Shown: one piece after another, positions 32,244 to 40,015 of the stretch
Position numbering within the stretch: position 1 is the first letter of the stretch
Layout: every line of letters begins with the position of its first letter
From: Nocardia macrotermitis
GTDB taxonomy: Bacteria > Actinomycetota > Actinomycetes > Mycobacteriales > Mycobacteriaceae
Direction of reading: 5' to 3'
DNA length: 40,062 nucleotides
NCBI RefSeq assembly: GCF_009604405.1
Contig: NZ_WEGK01000031.1
Coordinates: 1-40,062, forward strand
Notes under the pieces: generated by a model
The model's database searches: none
What the model was told of the DNA's origin: nothing
Seen by the model: the letters and a program-made list of their open reading frames with translations, nothing else
Program-made: the position numbers and the translations under genes

Positions 32244-32586
32244 GACGATCCCCTCCCCAGCCGCGACGATGTTCGCCGACGATCGACTCAGCCTATCCCG
32301 GATCGGTGACACAGCGACGACGCACGAGAACCGACAGGCAGCACCACTCGATCACACGAACAGCGAACGCCCCTGGATGTCACCGAAGTTGTTGCAGCAC
32401 AACCGATCAGCGAAGCGCGAGACCGCCCGACATCAAGCCGAGGGTGAAGTCGACAGGTCATCGATATTCCGGCCACCGCAAGCACTCGACCGACACGGAC
32501 CGCAGCACGGGCGCGAATCCACCCGATTGCGCATCCCGGCACCAATGGAACACCGATCGCACTCATCGTGGTTGCGGCACAACCGA
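32244..32586. other. 343-bp gene-free region with a duplicated tetR tail
   Basis: It holds a second, about 90% identical copy (32391-32453) of the 3' end of the TetR gene and its downstream bases (32571-32633), exactly 180 bp away. In the minus frame the copy reads DFTLGLMSGGLALR and stop, and is preceded at once by a stop codon, so it is not a gene. No other coding or RNA feature is seen. Confidence 0.6.
32391..32453. repeat. 63-bp direct repeat, copy 1 (outside the gene)
   Basis: It aligns without gaps to 32571-32633 with six mismatches; the shared blocks include AACCGATCAGCG and CATCAAGCCGAGG. Copy 2 contains the last codons of the TetR gene at 32587-33300. Confidence 0.75.
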
Positions 32587-33300
32587 TCAGCGACGCGCGA
32601 GACCGTCCAGCATCAAGCCGAGGCTGAAGTCGAAGCGGTCGTGGTGTTCGCCCGCGGTGAGTTCGGTGGCGTGGCGGATGGTGTGCGGGAAGGTTTCGGC
32701 GGGGAGGGCGGTGAGGCGGCGGTGGAGTTCGGCGCGGTCGAGGACCCAGGCGATGTCGTCGGTGACGGCGCGCTGACGGGCGATCGACAACTCCAGGCAG
32801 TAGGCGGCGGTGTACAGCAGGAGGGCGTCGATGGCCCAGGCGGCGTCCTGCGGGGCGATACCGCCCGCGAGCAGGATCGCCAGCATGCCCTCGTGCACGC
32901 GCACGATCTCGAGGTCGGTGGGCGTCATGGCCAGGGCGGCGCGGGAGATGCCCGGATATTTCAGGTACTGATCGCGGAACCGGACGCACACGTCGCGGAT
33001 CTGGTCGCGCCAGCGCGCGGGATCGGGTTCGGGGAGGTCGAGTGCGGCACACAACCGTCCGATGAGCAGTTCGTCGAGGTCGGCCTTGTTGACCACGTGG
33101 GCGTAGAGCGAGGCGGGGCCGGTGTCGAGCGCGGCGGCCAGGCGACGCATGGTCAGCGCCTCGAACCCCACCGCGGCCACCAGGTCCAGCGCGGTGTCGA
33201 CGACCTGTTCGACGGTGAACACGGTCTTGCGGCGGCGCGATCCGGCGGCTTCGGGATTCGGTGGCCGATGTCGCGCCGCACGTCGATCTCTGGGGTTCAC
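32587..33300 (-). CDS. TetR-family regulator (TetR_C-type C-terminus)
   Basis: About 237 residues. Helix-turn-helix: VEQVVDTALDLVAAVGFEALTMRRLAAALDTGPASLYAHVVNKADLDELL, with the S-L-Y-A-H-V form found in TetR/TetR_C proteins, followed by a helical ligand domain ending FDFSLGLMLDGLARR. GTG at 33300 is chosen because TATGGT ends six bases upstream (leaderless promoter). It is divergent from an FAD monooxygenase gene across 50-75 bases carrying two tandem operators, as in tetR/tetA-type circuits. It probably represses both genes. Confidence 0.88.
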   Translation of the reverse strand: MNPRDRRAARHRPPNPEAAGSRRRKTVFTVEQVVDTALDLVAAVGFEALTMRRLAAALDTGPASLYAHVVNKADLDELLIGRLCAALDLPEPDPARWRDQIRDVCVRFRDQYLKYPGISRAALAMTPTDLEIVRVHEGMLAILLAGGIAPQDAAWAIDALLLYTAAYCLELSIARQRAVTDDIAWVLDRAELHRRLTALPAETFPHTIRHATELTAGEHHDRFDFSLGLMLDGLARR

Positions 33301-33314
33301 TCGATCACCATACC

Positions 33315-33343
33315 TTGACACGAACACTGTTCGTAACTAGAAC
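33315..33343 (+). promoter_or_regulatory. promoter of the FAD monooxygenase gene
   Basis: A consensus TTGACA (33315-33320) is followed after 17 bases by TAGAAC (33338-33343). The expected start is near 33350-33351, exactly at an in-frame GTG. Confidence 0.7.
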
Positions 33344-33352
33344 GGTGTTCGT
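33320..33352. promoter_or_regulatory. two tandem TetR operator palindromes
   Basis: ACGAACA-C-TGTTCGT (33320-33334) is a perfect 15-bp palindrome. TAGAACGGTGTTCGT (33338-33352) matches it at 11 of 15 positions, centred 18 bp away. Both overlap the monooxygenase -10/-35 region and the upstream part of the TetR promoter. Confidence 0.8.
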
Positions 33353-33374
33353 GATTACCGACGTGAATCAGGAT

Positions 33375-34970
33375 ATGGACGTGACCGTGGCCGGGGCCGG
33401 ACCGGTGGGACTGCTGCTCGCCGCCGAACTGGCCCTGGCGGGAGTATCGGTGCAGGTACTCGAGCGCCGGACCGAGCCGGACGACGCGATGAAGGCGCAG
33501 GGCATCAACATTCCGACCGCCGAGGCCCTCGACCGACGCGGACTGCTGCCCGCCGCCGCACAGATGCAGCGCGAAACGCTCGCCCGGACCGGCGCACCCG
33601 GCGGCTGGGTGGGCGACCGAGCGCCCGGTGCGGTATCGCGATTCACCGGACATTTCGCGGGGATGAGTCTCGATCCCGAACTCGTGGACTGGTCCGATCC
33701 CGACTTCACCGCACATGCCGCGGCATCCGGCGTGCGCCTCGTGCCGCAGCCGAGACTGGAGGCGCTGCTCGCCGAACACGTCGCGCGGCTCGGCGTGCCG
33801 GTGCATCGCGGGGTGGAGGTCGTCGCGGTCGAGGACACCGGGGACGGGGTGCTCGTCGGTACCGCGGCCGGGCCGGTACGCACCGGGTGGCTGGTCGGGT
33901 GCGACGGCGGGCACAGCGCCGTGCGTCGCCTGGCGGGTATCGAATTCCCCGGCGCCGCACCGGAACTCACCGGTTATCAAGCGGTGGCCGACATCGCCGA
34001 GCCGAGCGGGCTCGCCGACGGATGGGTGTGGTCGGCCGCAGGCGTCTACCGCTGCGGGCCGCAACCGGGCCGGATAGCGGTCATGGAATTCGGCGCCGTC
34101 GCCGACCGCACGGCGCCGGTCACCCTCGCGGAACTACAGGCGAGTCTGCGGCGGGTCTCGGGTACCGACGTCACCCTGACCGCGCTGCGTGCCCCGGCGA
34201 GTCGCTGGAGCGACAACACCCGTCAGGCCGCGACCTACCGATCGGGCCGGATACTGCTGGCAGGCGATGCCGCGCACGTGCACCCGCCGTTCGGCGGCCA
34301 GGGACTCAACCTCGGCGCGGGTGACGCGATGAACCTCGGCTGGAAACTGGCCGCCGTGATCGCCGGTCGATCTCCCGAGAACCTCCTCGACAGCTACGAC
34401 GCCGAGCGACGCCCCCTTGGCACCTGGGTGATGAGTTGGACGCGAGCCCAGATCGCGGTGTTGCGCGGGGACGCCAAATCCGCCGCCCTGCGCGAAGTCG
34501 TCGCCGATCTGCTGAACACCCGCGACGGCACCACCCACGCGGTCAAGAAGATCGCCGGGGTCACCCAGCGCATCGACCTGCCCGGCAACCACGAACTGAT
34601 CGGCCGCTACGCCCCCGACCTGTGGTTACGCGACGGTTCCCGCCTGGCTGACCACGGTCACGACGGCAAATTCCTACTGCTCGACCGGAGCCCCGACGGT
34701 AAGTTCGCCCGCCTCGCCACAGCCTGGCCCGAGCGGGTGCGCAGCCTGACCGAGTGCGATCCGCCCCACGCCCATCCGAGCGATATGCCCCACGGCCATC
34801 CGAGCGATACGACCGACAGCCACCCAAGCGGTATGTCCGACGGCCTCCCGGTCGGAATGCTGGTCCGCCCGGACGGCGTCGTCGCGTGGGCCTGCACGAG
34901 CGTCGACGACCAGGCCATTGCCGATCTCAGCACAGCCCTGCACCGCTGGGCCGGAGCGCGACCCGTGTGA
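33375..34970 (+). CDS. FAD-dependent aromatic monooxygenase (PHBH-type)
   Basis: 531 residues. The FAD-binding fold opens with DVTVAGAGPVGLLLAAELALAGVSVQVLER; the DG motif is GCDGGHSAVRRLAG and the GD motif is RILLAGDAAHVHPPFGGQGLNLGAGDAMNLGWKLA, the full signature of class A flavin monooxygenases. The C-terminal thioredoxin-like domain is weakly visible and is interrupted by a His/Pro/Ser/Asp repeat. The family includes antibiotic-modifying enzymes (TetX, rifampicin monooxygenase), and control by a divergent TetR fits inducible detoxification, but the substrate is unknown. The ATG at 33375 matches family starts; a leaderless GTG at 33351 would add eight residues. Confidence 0.9.
   Translation: MDVTVAGAGPVGLLLAAELALAGVSVQVLERRTEPDDAMKAQGINIPTAEALDRRGLLPAAAQMQRETLARTGAPGGWVGDRAPGAVSRFTGHFAGMSLDPELVDWSDPDFTAHAAASGVRLVPQPRLEALLAEHVARLGVPVHRGVEVVAVEDTGDGVLVGTAAGPVRTGWLVGCDGGHSAVRRLAGIEFPGAAPELTGYQAVADIAEPSGLADGWVWSAAGVYRCGPQPGRIAVMEFGAVADRTAPVTLAELQASLRRVSGTDVTLTALRAPASRWSDNTRQAATYRSGRILLAGDAAHVHPPFGGQGLNLGAGDAMNLGWKLAAVIAGRSPENLLDSYDAERRPLGTWVMSWTRAQIAVLRGDAKSAALREVVADLLNTRDGTTHAVKKIAGVTQRIDLPGNHELIGRYAPDLWLRDGSRLADHGHDGKFLLLDRSPDGKFARLATAWPERVRSLTECDPPHAHPSDMPHGHPSDTTDSHPSGMSDGLPVGMLVRPDGVVAWACTSVDDQAIADLSTALHRWAGARPV
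34764..34835 (+). repeat. three 24-bp tandem repeats encoding a His-rich insert
   Basis: Units start at 34764, 34788 and 34812; the first two differ at two positions, the third is more diverged. They encode PHAHPSDM, PHGHPSDT and TDSHPSGM inside the monooxygenase C-terminal domain. Confidence 0.8.
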
Positions 34971-34995
34971 TGCGCACCGGACACCATTGCCGACG

Positions 34996-35017
34996 GAACT
35001 TACTTTGGAGTAAGTTC
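34996..35017. promoter_or_regulatory. 22-bp perfect palindrome upstream of the SDR gene
   Basis: GAACTTACT and AGTAAGTTC flank TTGG, 30 bases before the SDR ATG. It overlaps a possible -35/-10 (TTGCCG, 17 bases, TAAGTT). It looks like a TetR-type operator different from those before the monooxygenase, so another regulator, not encoded beside it, is implied. Confidence 0.72.
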
Positions 35018-35046
35018 AGGGTGAATCGATCTGCGAAGGAGCGGCG

Positions 35047-36009
35047 ATGACCGACGATCACGTGGCCGATCAGCCTCGGCGTGGCCGAGTGGATCTGACC
35101 GGCAGACATGTCCTCATCACCGGGGCCTCCTCCGGTATCGGCCGGGCCGCCGCGCTGGCGGTCGCCGGGAAGGGCGCGGTGGTGCTGCTGCTGGCTCGCC
35201 GCGAGGAGGAGCTGACCGCGGTGGTCGAGGAGGTGCGGGCCGCGGGCGGGCAGGCGTACGGGTATCGCTGCGATGTGACCGACGCCGGATCGGTCGAGCA
35301 GACCCTCGCGACCGTCTTCGAACAGCACGGGCACGTCGACATGCTGGTCAACAATGCCGGACGGTCCATCCGACGGGCCGTACACCGCTCCACCGACCGG
35401 ATGCACGACTTCGAGCGCACCATGGCGGTCAACTATTTCGGCGCGGTCCGGATGACGTTGGCGCTGCTGCCGCAGATGCGCGAACGCGGGTTCGGCCACA
35501 TCGTCAACATCTCCAGCGCCGGTGTGCAGGTCGCCACCCCGCGTTTCGCCGCCTACCTCGCCTCCAAGGCCGCACTGGACAAGTTCGCCGAGGTGACCGC
35601 GATCGAAATGCTCTCGGACAACGTCACTTTCACCACCATCCACATGCCGCTGGTACGCACCCCGATGATCGCGCCCAGCGGCAAACAGGGCCCCTCGGAA
35701 TCCCCCGAATGGGCCGCCGCGACCATCGTGCGCGCGCTGACCGAACGCCCGAAACGCATCGACGTCCCCCTGGGCACCCTCGCCGAATACGGCAGCCTGC
35801 TCACCCCACGCATCAAGGATCGGGTCCTGCACCGTTACTACCGCGCCCTGCCCGACTCCCCCGCCGCCAGGGGCGAAGCGATATCGGACCGGCCCGCGGA
35901 AGATCTTGTGCCGCAGGGTAAACCGCATCAGGACCGCTCACCGGCCGGTCGCGTCACCCGCACCGTGCTGCGTCGCGCGGCCCGCCTGGTCCCCGGAACC
36001 CACTGGTAG
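35047..36009 (+). CDS. short-chain dehydrogenase/reductase
   Basis: 320 residues. TGASSGIG at 25-32, NNAGRS, the ISSAG Ser and YLASK (Tyr/Lys) give a complete classical SDR active site. A C-terminal extension of about 60 residues (LLTPRIKDRVLHRYYRALPDSPAARGE...) resembles that of fatty-acyl-CoA/aldehyde-reductase-like SDRs of mycolic-acid bacteria. GAAGGAGC seven bases before the ATG supports the start. A perfect palindrome upstream points to TetR control. Its 3' end overlaps the convergent GNAT gene by 72 bases. Substrate unknown. Confidence 0.88.
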   Translation: MTDDHVADQPRRGRVDLTGRHVLITGASSGIGRAAALAVAGKGAVVLLLARREEELTAVVEEVRAAGGQAYGYRCDVTDAGSVEQTLATVFEQHGHVDMLVNNAGRSIRRAVHRSTDRMHDFERTMAVNYFGAVRMTLALLPQMRERGFGHIVNISSAGVQVATPRFAAYLASKAALDKFAEVTAIEMLSDNVTFTTIHMPLVRTPMIAPSGKQGPSESPEWAAATIVRALTERPKRIDVPLGTLAEYGSLLTPRIKDRVLHRYYRALPDSPAARGEAISDRPAEDLVPQGKPHQDRSPAGRVTRTVLRRAARLVPGTHW

Positions 36010-36582
36010 ATCAGCACTTTCACACACCCAGACCATTTCCCGCCCGGACTCTCCCGGCGTCTGCCGCTCCCGCGGTTCGGTCCGGGCCAGCCGCCATCCG
36101 AGTCGCCGGGGCACGGCGGCGCTGCGGACATTCGCTGCGTCGCAATGTATTTCGACGCGTTCGACGCCGGGCAGGGCCAGCACGATCCCGGTCAGCGCGG
36201 CGACCGAACGGGTGATCACGCCGCGCCCCGTATACGCGGTATGACACCAGTAGCCGATCTCCAGCGCCGGAGGCCCGATCCGATCGTGCAGCCCGACAGT
36301 GCCGAGCAGGGTTCCGGCCGAATCGAACAGGCCGTAGTTGCAGTTCCCGTCGGCGGGCCAGTTCGCGACCGCGGCCTCGATGAACTCGGCCTGTTGCTCC
36401 CACGTCCGCCGCCCGGGCAGCCACGGCATCCAGGTGTGCAACTCCTCGTACGACGCCTCGATCGCCCGGAACTGCGCCCCGGCATCACCCCGCTGCCACC
36501 GCCGCATCACCATATCGCCGAGATCGATACGTTCGGGCGGCGCGATTTCCGGCGTCAGCACTGCGGAGCGCGAGGTGTCCAT
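35938..36582 (-). CDS. GNAT acetyltransferase, RimJ/RimL type
   Basis: 214 residues. The RimJ/RimL-like core shows LGDMVMRRWQRGDAGAQFRAIEASYEELHTWMPWLPG, NYGLFDSAGTLLGTVGLHDRI, LEIGYWCHTAYTGRGVITRSVAALTGIVLALPGVERVEIHCDAANVRSAAVPRRLGW; the acetyl-CoA loop is TGRGVI. ATG at 36582 gives MDTSRSAVLTPEIAPPERI. The last 24 or so residues (antisense to the SDR end) are low in family resemblance and probably an extension. The substrate may be an N-terminal or small-molecule amine. Confidence 0.85.
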   Translation of the reverse strand: MDTSRSAVLTPEIAPPERIDLGDMVMRRWQRGDAGAQFRAIEASYEELHTWMPWLPGRRTWEQQAEFIEAAVANWPADGNCNYGLFDSAGTLLGTVGLHDRIGPPALEIGYWCHTAYTGRGVITRSVAALTGIVLALPGVERVEIHCDAANVRSAAVPRRLGWRLARTEPRERQTPGESGREMVWVCESADLPVGSGDQAGRATQHGAGDATGR

Positions 36583-36730
36583 GCCACGATGGTGACGCCG
36601 CCGGGCGCATCCCGGCAACACCATTTCGGAGTCACCGGCGCGGCGCAAGCGGGTGCGAGAAACATCGGATCCGGCACGGGCACAACGCTTCCCGTCGTAT
36701 ATCTGGTCGATGCCCCGTAGTGTCGATGTG

Positions 36731-37540
36731 ATGACGGATATCGGTGTCCTGCTCGCGGCTTACGACGAGCAGATGCGGGGAGTACCGCCCAATCTTCCGG
36801 ACGGGGTTCACTGCGAACAGGACGGTCCGCTGCTTCGGATCGTCGGGCAGTTCCGCGGGTTCATCAGTGCCCCAAAGGATCTCGGACCGGACGGTGTCGA
36901 GTTGGATCGGTTGATCGCCCGGCAGCGAGACTATTTCGCCGCGCGTGGTGAAGCGGTGGAGTGGAAGACGCGCGGACACGACCGGCCGGACGATCTGACC
37001 GAACGGCTTCGCGCGGCCGGTTTCGTCCCGGAAGAACCGGAGACGGTGCTGATCGGCCTCGCCGACGAACTTGCCACGACACAGTCCCGGCCGGATGGAA
37101 TCCGGATACGTCAAGTCACCGAGGACGCCGATATGCATCGGATCGCCGCCATGGAATCGACTGTGTGGCAGCAGGATTGGAGTTGGCTCGCGGACGATCT
37201 GATCGGCCGGGTACGCACCGCACCGGACGAGATCAGAGTTCTCGTCGCCGAAAACGACGACGAGGTGGTGTCGGCGGCGTGGCTGGTGTTTCGCGCGGGG
37301 ACCGAATTCGCTTCGCTGTGGGGCGGATCGACGTTGCCGCAGTGGCGGGGCCGGGGCATCTATCGCGCGCTGGTGGCCGCCCGCGCCGAACTCGCCGTCG
37401 CCCGAGGTGTGCGATACCTCCAGGTCGATGCCTCCCCCGACAGCGCACCGATTCTGCGGAGCCTGGGCCTACATGCCGTGACCACGACCACCCCGTACGT
37501 CTGGTCGCCGCCGCGAACAGCAGAAACTAGAGCACGCTAG
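36731..37540 (+). CDS. GNAT-family N-acetyltransferase
   Basis: 269 residues. An N-terminal half of about 135 residues (DIGVLLAAYDEQMRGVPP...) is followed by a GNAT domain: IRIRQVTEDADMHRIAAMESTVW, VLVAENDDEVVSAAWLVF, the acetyl-CoA site QWRGRGIYRALVAARAELAVARGVRYLQVDASPDSAPILRSLGLHAV. ATG at 36731 (MTDIGVLL) is preferred; the longer frame begins without a ribosome site. It is divergent from the RimJ-type gene. Target unknown. Confidence 0.85.
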   Translation: MTDIGVLLAAYDEQMRGVPPNLPDGVHCEQDGPLLRIVGQFRGFISAPKDLGPDGVELDRLIARQRDYFAARGEAVEWKTRGHDRPDDLTERLRAAGFVPEEPETVLIGLADELATTQSRPDGIRIRQVTEDADMHRIAAMESTVWQQDWSWLADDLIGRVRTAPDEIRVLVAENDDEVVSAAWLVFRAGTEFASLWGGSTLPQWRGRGIYRALVAARAELAVARGVRYLQVDASPDSAPILRSLGLHAVTTTTPYVWSPPRTAETRAR

Positions 37541-37693
37541 AGCCTTGGCGGCCCTCCCACGTCCGCCTTCACCACCGGACTGAAGCACGGCACACTGGCG
37601 GACATTCGGTAGCGGTCGAACCCTCCACACCGGTAAACCGTCGCGACGAGAGACCACCACTCTCCGCAACCGCGTCCTCGTGCATACCGGCGA

Positions 37694-39376
37694 CTAGTCA
37701 TAGAGCCCCTCCACGTACCAGGTGTGGTCGCGGCCGAACAGCAGGAGCACCATGACATCGTCGCGAAGGAGGACATGGGCGCGGACGGCGTCGGCGTCGC
37801 CGCCGGACCACCAGCGTTCATCCAGCGGCCAGGGGCCGGACCATGCGGTGACCGGCCATTCCTTACTTCCCCAGCGCAGGCGGGCCGGGTCGGCGGCGAA
37901 CAGGCCGCGCTCGGTGATCCAGATCCGATCGCCGTCCTCGGATTCCAGGGTCACCTCGGGGCGATCGACCAGGATCACCGCGGGAGCGGGTTCGGGTAGC
38001 CGGCCGGGCCAGGGCAGTGCGGGGTCGGCGGCGGGTGACAGTTCGTCGCCGAGCGCGATCATCGTGATGCGTTCGGCGGGGCCGCGGCCGCCGCTGAGCA
38101 CGCCCTTCAGCACGGCCTCCCCGCCCAGCAAGCCCTGCACCCGGACCAGTGCGCGCCGGGATCGTTCCTCCCGCTCCCCCTCCCCGCCCCAGAGACCGAG
38201 TTGCAGCGCACCGGCCGTGACGACCTCGACCGGTTCCAGGCGCGGCAGCACGATCGGGGCCGCGCGTCCGGGAGACGCGGCGTTGCTCGCATTCCTGTTC
38301 GGCGGTGGTGTTCGTCGCATGCGGGATTCGCCGGGCTCGCCGCCGATCGTCGCGATTCCGGTCCACTCGTCGTGGTCGGGGCGGCCGCCGAGGGCGCGCT
38401 GGGTGAGCCAGCCGTCCAACTGCCAGCGCACCCGGTCCGCGGTGCCCTCCGGGGTGAGCGGTTCGGCGCAGCGCCAGATTCTCGAAAGATGTTCTCCGGC
38501 AGCAGTTTCCACGGTCACCGCGAGTCTGGTGCAGGCCACCGCGGCGGCGGCCAGATTGTCGTGCAATCGAACCGCCAGCAGGCGACCGGCGAAGGCGGCG
38601 GCATCGACCCGGTCGATCGGCGGATCGCACGGGTACTCCACCGTCAGTTCCGGCGCGGTCGGGCGGGCCGCGGGCGCGCGTTCGGGTTCGGCGCGGGCGC
38701 AACGATGTGCCGCGATCGCGTCGGCGCCGAATCGGGAGGCGACCTCCGTCGGGGTCAGCGCGGCGAAATCACCGATCCGGCGTAATCCCAAGCGGTGCAA
38801 CAGATCCACCAGATCCACGCGTTCCGGACCGGCCAGGCTCGGCTCGGCGGCCAGCTCACCCACCGGCAGTGCGGCCAGGAATCGCGCACCCGCGCCCGGC
38901 GGCACGATCGCGGACCGGCGGGCGGCCAGGATCGCGGTGGACAGCTGATCCGCGATCCCGATCCGGCACTCCACCCCGGTCGCCGCCACCGCGTCGACGA
39001 GCCGTTCGGCCGTCTGCTCCTCGGAACCGAAGAACCGCGCCGCACCCCGCGCCGCCAGCACCAGCAGGCCCGGCCGCAGCAACTCCACCCCCGGCACGGT
39101 CTCGTCCACGGCCATGGCCACCGGTTCGAACAATCGGGCGTCCCGATCCGGATCATGCTGCGCCACATACAGATCGGGGCAGCATGCCTGCGCCTCCCGC
39201 CGCCGCAACCCACGCCGCACCCCCGCCGAGCGCGCCAGTTGCGAACACGCCACGACCCGATTCGCGTGCAGCACCACCACCGGCCGGGTCGGCGAGATAT
39301 CCGCTGCCGCGGCGGCCGCGACGGCAGGCCAGTCCGGGCACCACAGCGCCAGCACCCGGGTTACGCGCCGAGCCAT
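37694..39376 (-). CDS. imuB: ImuB, Y-family-like mutasome protein
   Basis: 560 residues. It resembles DinB-type polymerases (RVLALWCPDWPAVAAAAA; AMAVDETVPGVELLRPGLLVLAARGAARFFG; CRIGIADQLSTAILAARRS; LLHRLGLRRIGDFAALTPTEVASRFG), but the DxDxFF catalytic motif at the start is absent (WCPDWP), as in known ImuB proteins, which are catalytically inactive and bridge DnaE2 and the beta clamp. A long C-terminal region ends GRDHTWYVEGLYD. ATG at 39376 or GTG at 39379 can start it. It follows imuA' by 54 bases. The clamp-binding motif could not be placed with confidence. Confidence 0.92.
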   Translation of the reverse strand: MARRVTRVLALWCPDWPAVAAAAAADISPTRPVVVLHANRVVACSQLARSAGVRRGLRRREAQACCPDLYVAQHDPDRDARLFEPVAMAVDETVPGVELLRPGLLVLAARGAARFFGSEEQTAERLVDAVAATGVECRIGIADQLSTAILAARRSAIVPPGAGARFLAALPVGELAAEPSLAGPERVDLVDLLHRLGLRRIGDFAALTPTEVASRFGADAIAAHRCARAEPERAPAARPTAPELTVEYPCDPPIDRVDAAAFAGRLLAVRLHDNLAAAAVACTRLAVTVETAAGEHLSRIWRCAEPLTPEGTADRVRWQLDGWLTQRALGGRPDHDEWTGIATIGGEPGESRMRRTPPPNRNASNAASPGRAAPIVLPRLEPVEVVTAGALQLGLWGGEGEREERSRRALVRVQGLLGGEAVLKGVLSGGRGPAERITMIALGDELSPAADPALPWPGRLPEPAPAVILVDRPEVTLESEDGDRIWITERGLFAADPARLRWGSKEWPVTAWSGPWPLDERWWSGGDADAVRAHVLLRDDVMVLLLFGRDHTWYVEGLYD

Positions 39377-39430
39377 CACTGACCACGAATCCTGTTGTTG
39401 TACAACATGATTACTCCGACATCGGCCGGG

Positions 39431-40014
39431 TCACGATATCGCACGACGCGCTTCCGAAATTACCGCGACAGGCGAATCGGACTGTGCGGCAACCCATTCG
39501 ACACGTCCATCGCCAGGAATCAGATCGAGCGTCCCGGTGCGCTCCGGAACCGAACGGCCACGAACGCGAACGTCCAGCCGCACGGTACGCAGCCGCCCGT
39601 AACCACGCCCCAGACCGCCGTACCCGGCGATCCGAGTATCGATACGCAACGTCGCACCACTCCAGCGCCCACCCGCCACCACGAGCGTGGCCCCCTTACT
39701 CCGGGCCCGAGCGGCGAGCACCCGCCCACGAGCGGCCGGAACCTCCCGACCACCCATCCCCAACACCACCAGATCGAGCCCATCCAGCAATATCGAAGCA
39801 ACCTCCAACGGATCGGGCCCCGGATCGGGAACCACCGCGAGCCGCCCCAAATCCGCCCCCATTTCGACCGCGGCAAGCAGCCCGAGCCGAGGCAACCCCA
39901 CCGCCACCGCCTGCCCCCCAGCACCGGTCACCGCCGGAAGAATTTCCAGCTGAACCCACCACCCCGGTGAATTCGACCGTCCGGCAAGGCATTTCCGAGG
40001 GCAAGGGTGCTCAT
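39431..40014 (-). pseudogene. imuA': imuA', apparently frameshifted near its 5' end
   Basis: The body (166 codons, 39931-39431) is ImuA'-like by position and sequence (VAVGLPRLGLLAAVEMGADLGRLAVVPDPGPDP..., ...LDLVVLGMGG). The natural ATG at 40014 reads MSTLALGNALPDGRIH and then, in the same frame, runs to a TGA at 39928. The body continues upstream in another frame as VQLEILPAVTGAGG. Adding one base in the G-rich stretch near 39955-39965 would join both parts (IHR-GGG-VQLEILP). The ATG lies one base after the stop of the ABC-ATPase gene, supporting it as the true start. A GTG at 39931 could otherwise start a shorter protein. It may be a real lesion or a sequencing error. Confidence 0.7.
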
Positions 40015-40015
40015 A

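Noticed and set aside
39396..39407. 12-bp palindrome TGTTGTACAACA between imuA' and imuB as a LexA site
   Set aside because: It does not match the TCGAA/TTCGA SOS box and lies inside the operon; its role is unknown and it may be chance.
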